From an uncultured Pelagibacteraceae bacterium (GTDB lineage: Bacteria; Pseudomonadota; Alphaproteobacteria; Pelagibacterales; Pelagibacteraceae), in assembly GCA_902620585.1 (NCBI GenBank), contig CACNJC010000001.1, positions 82,879 to 146,878 on the forward strand: a stretch of 64,000 bases of DNA, in the 5' to 3' direction. The notes under the pieces are model-generated. The model was not told the DNA's origin and made no database searches. It worked only from the letters and a program-made list of their open reading frames with translations. The translations under genes were made by a program, and so were the position numbers. Positions within the stretch are counted from its first letter, which is position 1. Every line of letters begins with the position of its first letter. This document shows, piece after piece, positions 62,966 through 64,000 of this stretch.

Positions 62966-63707
62966 CTACGAAGTGCCAGTACCAAGCAGCAGCTTCAAAC
63001 CCAAAATGATGCTCTGGATTAGAATGTCCTCTCATACATCTAAACAAACATACAGCTAAAAAGATTGTACCAACAATAACATGAAAACCATGAAATCCTG
63101 TTGCCATATAAAAAGTTGATCCATAAATATTTCCATCTATTGTAAATGTTGCGTGATGATATTCGTAGGCCTGAAAACAAGTGAATATAAATCCTAAAAA
63201 CACCGTAAGAACTAAACCGTTAACAAGAGCTTTTCTATCATTTTCTAACATTGCATGATGGGCCCAAGTTACTGTAGTTCCAGACAGTAGCAGTATTAAA
63301 GTATTTATTAATGGAATGTCCCAGGGATCAAATGTTTTTATGTCTGGTGGAGGCCATGTAGCACCAACTGCCTCGGTTGGAAATAAACTTGCATTAAAAT
63401 ATGCCCAGAACCAAGCAACAAAAAACATTACCTCTGAAGCAATAAAAAGTACCATTCCATATCTATGGCCTATCTGAACTACCGGAGTGTGATGCCCTTG
63501 AAATTCAGCTTCTTCAATTACGTCTCTCCACCACATAAATGCACCATAAATGACTAGAGCAAAGCCTACGAGTAAGAGCCATAAAGCTTTTGAATGAAAG
63601 TAATAAACTGCCCCAAAGGCTAAAATTAAAGTAGCAAAAGATACGTAAATTGGCCATGGGCTTGGGTCTACAAGATGAAATCCATGTTTTTTTTCTTTAG
63701 ATGACAT
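62916..63707 (-). CDS. ctaE: Cytochrome c oxidase subunit III
   Basis: 263 residues with seven membrane helices. It starts [22 protein letters not shown], then [58 protein letters not shown], and ends [32 protein letters not shown], all conserved in aa3-type oxidases. Subunit III stabilises the proton-pumping core. It follows ctaG by 2 bp on the minus strand. Confidence 0.97.
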   Translation of the reverse strand: [263 protein letters not shown]

Positions 63708-63709
63708 AA

Positions 63710-64000
63710 TTATACTTCTTTTTCCTTTTTAAAATAATCTGATGAAAAAAATGTAAAAGATAAAGTAACATCAGATATATTTTTAGTTTTATTATCATCA
63801 ACAACTTTTGGATCCAAGAAAAATGTTAATACAAACTCTCTTTTCTCACCTCCTTTAAGAGTTTGCTTTTCAAAACAAAAACATCCTATTTTATTAAGAT
63901 AGATACCAAATGGAGCAGGTGAAACATTAAAAGACGCTGATCCAGAAGAAGTTTGAGTGTTAGGATTTTCTACGTAAAATTTTACAGTATGAACCTCTCC
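63710..64000 (-). CDS. ctaG: Cytochrome c oxidase assembly protein CtaG/Cox11, C-terminal part
   Basis: Not in the ORF track because the start lies beyond the window. I translated 96 codons ending at the TAA at 63710. The segment includes NVSPAPFGIYLNKIGCFCFEKQTL, with the copper-binding CFCF motif, and FFLDPKVVDD, both hallmarks of Cox11. The protein delivers copper to the CuB site of subunit I. It precedes ctaE by 2 bp, the usual alphaproteobacterial order. Confidence 0.92.
   Translation of the reverse strand, partial: GEVHTVKFYVENPNTQTSSGSASFNVSPAPFGIYLNKIGCFCFEKQTLKGGEKREFVLTFFLDPKVVDDNKTKNISDVTLSFTFFSSDYFKKEKEV

Overview
The window is a 64-kb piece of an AT-rich, extremely compact chromosome. 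It most resembles a free-living marine alphaproteobacterium of the SAR11 / Pelagibacter kind. This is inferred from gene content and order, not from a database search. The clues are a yqeY-dnaG-rpoD cluster divergent from carAB, a CcrM-type GANTC methyltransferase, a split ATP synthase F0 operon with a b' subunit, an ELM1-family gene, carotenoid and retinal genes, very short or negative intergenic distances, and Lys/Asn/Ile-rich proteins. I saw no rRNA, insertion sequence, prophage, CRISPR array or integrase. Most genes are core housekeeping genes.

Layout. 1-3.0 kb (minus): rnpB, then mraZ-ftsZ-rsmH, with a three-repeat MraZ-type operator over the mraZ promoter. 3.0-5.3 kb: a peptidoglycan amidase, mlaA-mlaC (outer-membrane lipid transport) and a CAU-anticodon tRNA. 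5.3-9.5 kb (minus): yqeY-dnaG-rpoD. 9.6-14.0 kb: carA-carB. 14.0-15.6 kb (minus): a 2OG-Fe(II) oxygenase and an ELM1-family protein. 15.6-17.5 kb: trxB and a SelJ/crystallin-J1-like ADP-ribosylglycohydrolase homologue. 17.5-25.2 kb: aspartate aminotransferase (minus), then uvrB-folM-folB-uvrC-pgsA-methyltransferase. 25.2-28.8 kb: ilvE (minus), a MarR/OmpR/EnvZ regulatory trio, ubiK (minus). 28.9-35.0 kb: lgt-midA-pgeF, then prs-rplY-pth-ychF. 35.0-37.6 kb (minus): petABC, the cytochrome bc1 complex. 37.7-44.6 kb: trmL-hemF-greA; tRNA-Gln with a CCA-adding/poly(A) polymerase-type gene, ispE and a TPR protein on minus; then a family-4-like UDG and rnhB. 44.7-47.9 kb: ccrM, then an FAD monooxygenase and mutY on minus. 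47.9-60.4 kb: an uninterrupted plus-strand run dciA-dsbA-smc-atpI-atpB-atpE-atpF'-atpF-crtI-crtB-crtY-blh-ispH-thrB-rnhA. 60.4-64 kb (minus): peroxiredoxin, thrC, surf1, ctaE and a partial ctaG.

How the parts work together. The bc1 complex, cytochrome oxidase subunit III with its assembly factors (ctaG, surf1) and the ATP synthase F0 genes make up part of the respiratory chain. The crtI-crtB-crtY-blh genes encode the route from geranylgeranyl diphosphate through phytoene, lycopene and beta-carotene to retinal, as used by proteorhodopsin phototrophs. The rhodopsin gene and crtE are not in this window. ispE and ispH supply isoprenoid precursors. The only gene-free stretch above about 300 bases is 2476-3022, which holds the mraZ regulatory region and rnpB.

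I did not find a convincing undescribed multi-gene system. The observations most worth a second look are: an SMC of only 814 aa with no recognisable hinge domain; the ccrM start region, where two GANTC sites form the arms of a perfect inverted repeat inside a possible promoter; ftsZ placed between mraZ and rsmH under an MraZ operator; the F0-carotenoid-retinal run; DnaG lacking three of four zinc ligands; and repeated palindromic overlaps of start or stop codons between opposing genes.
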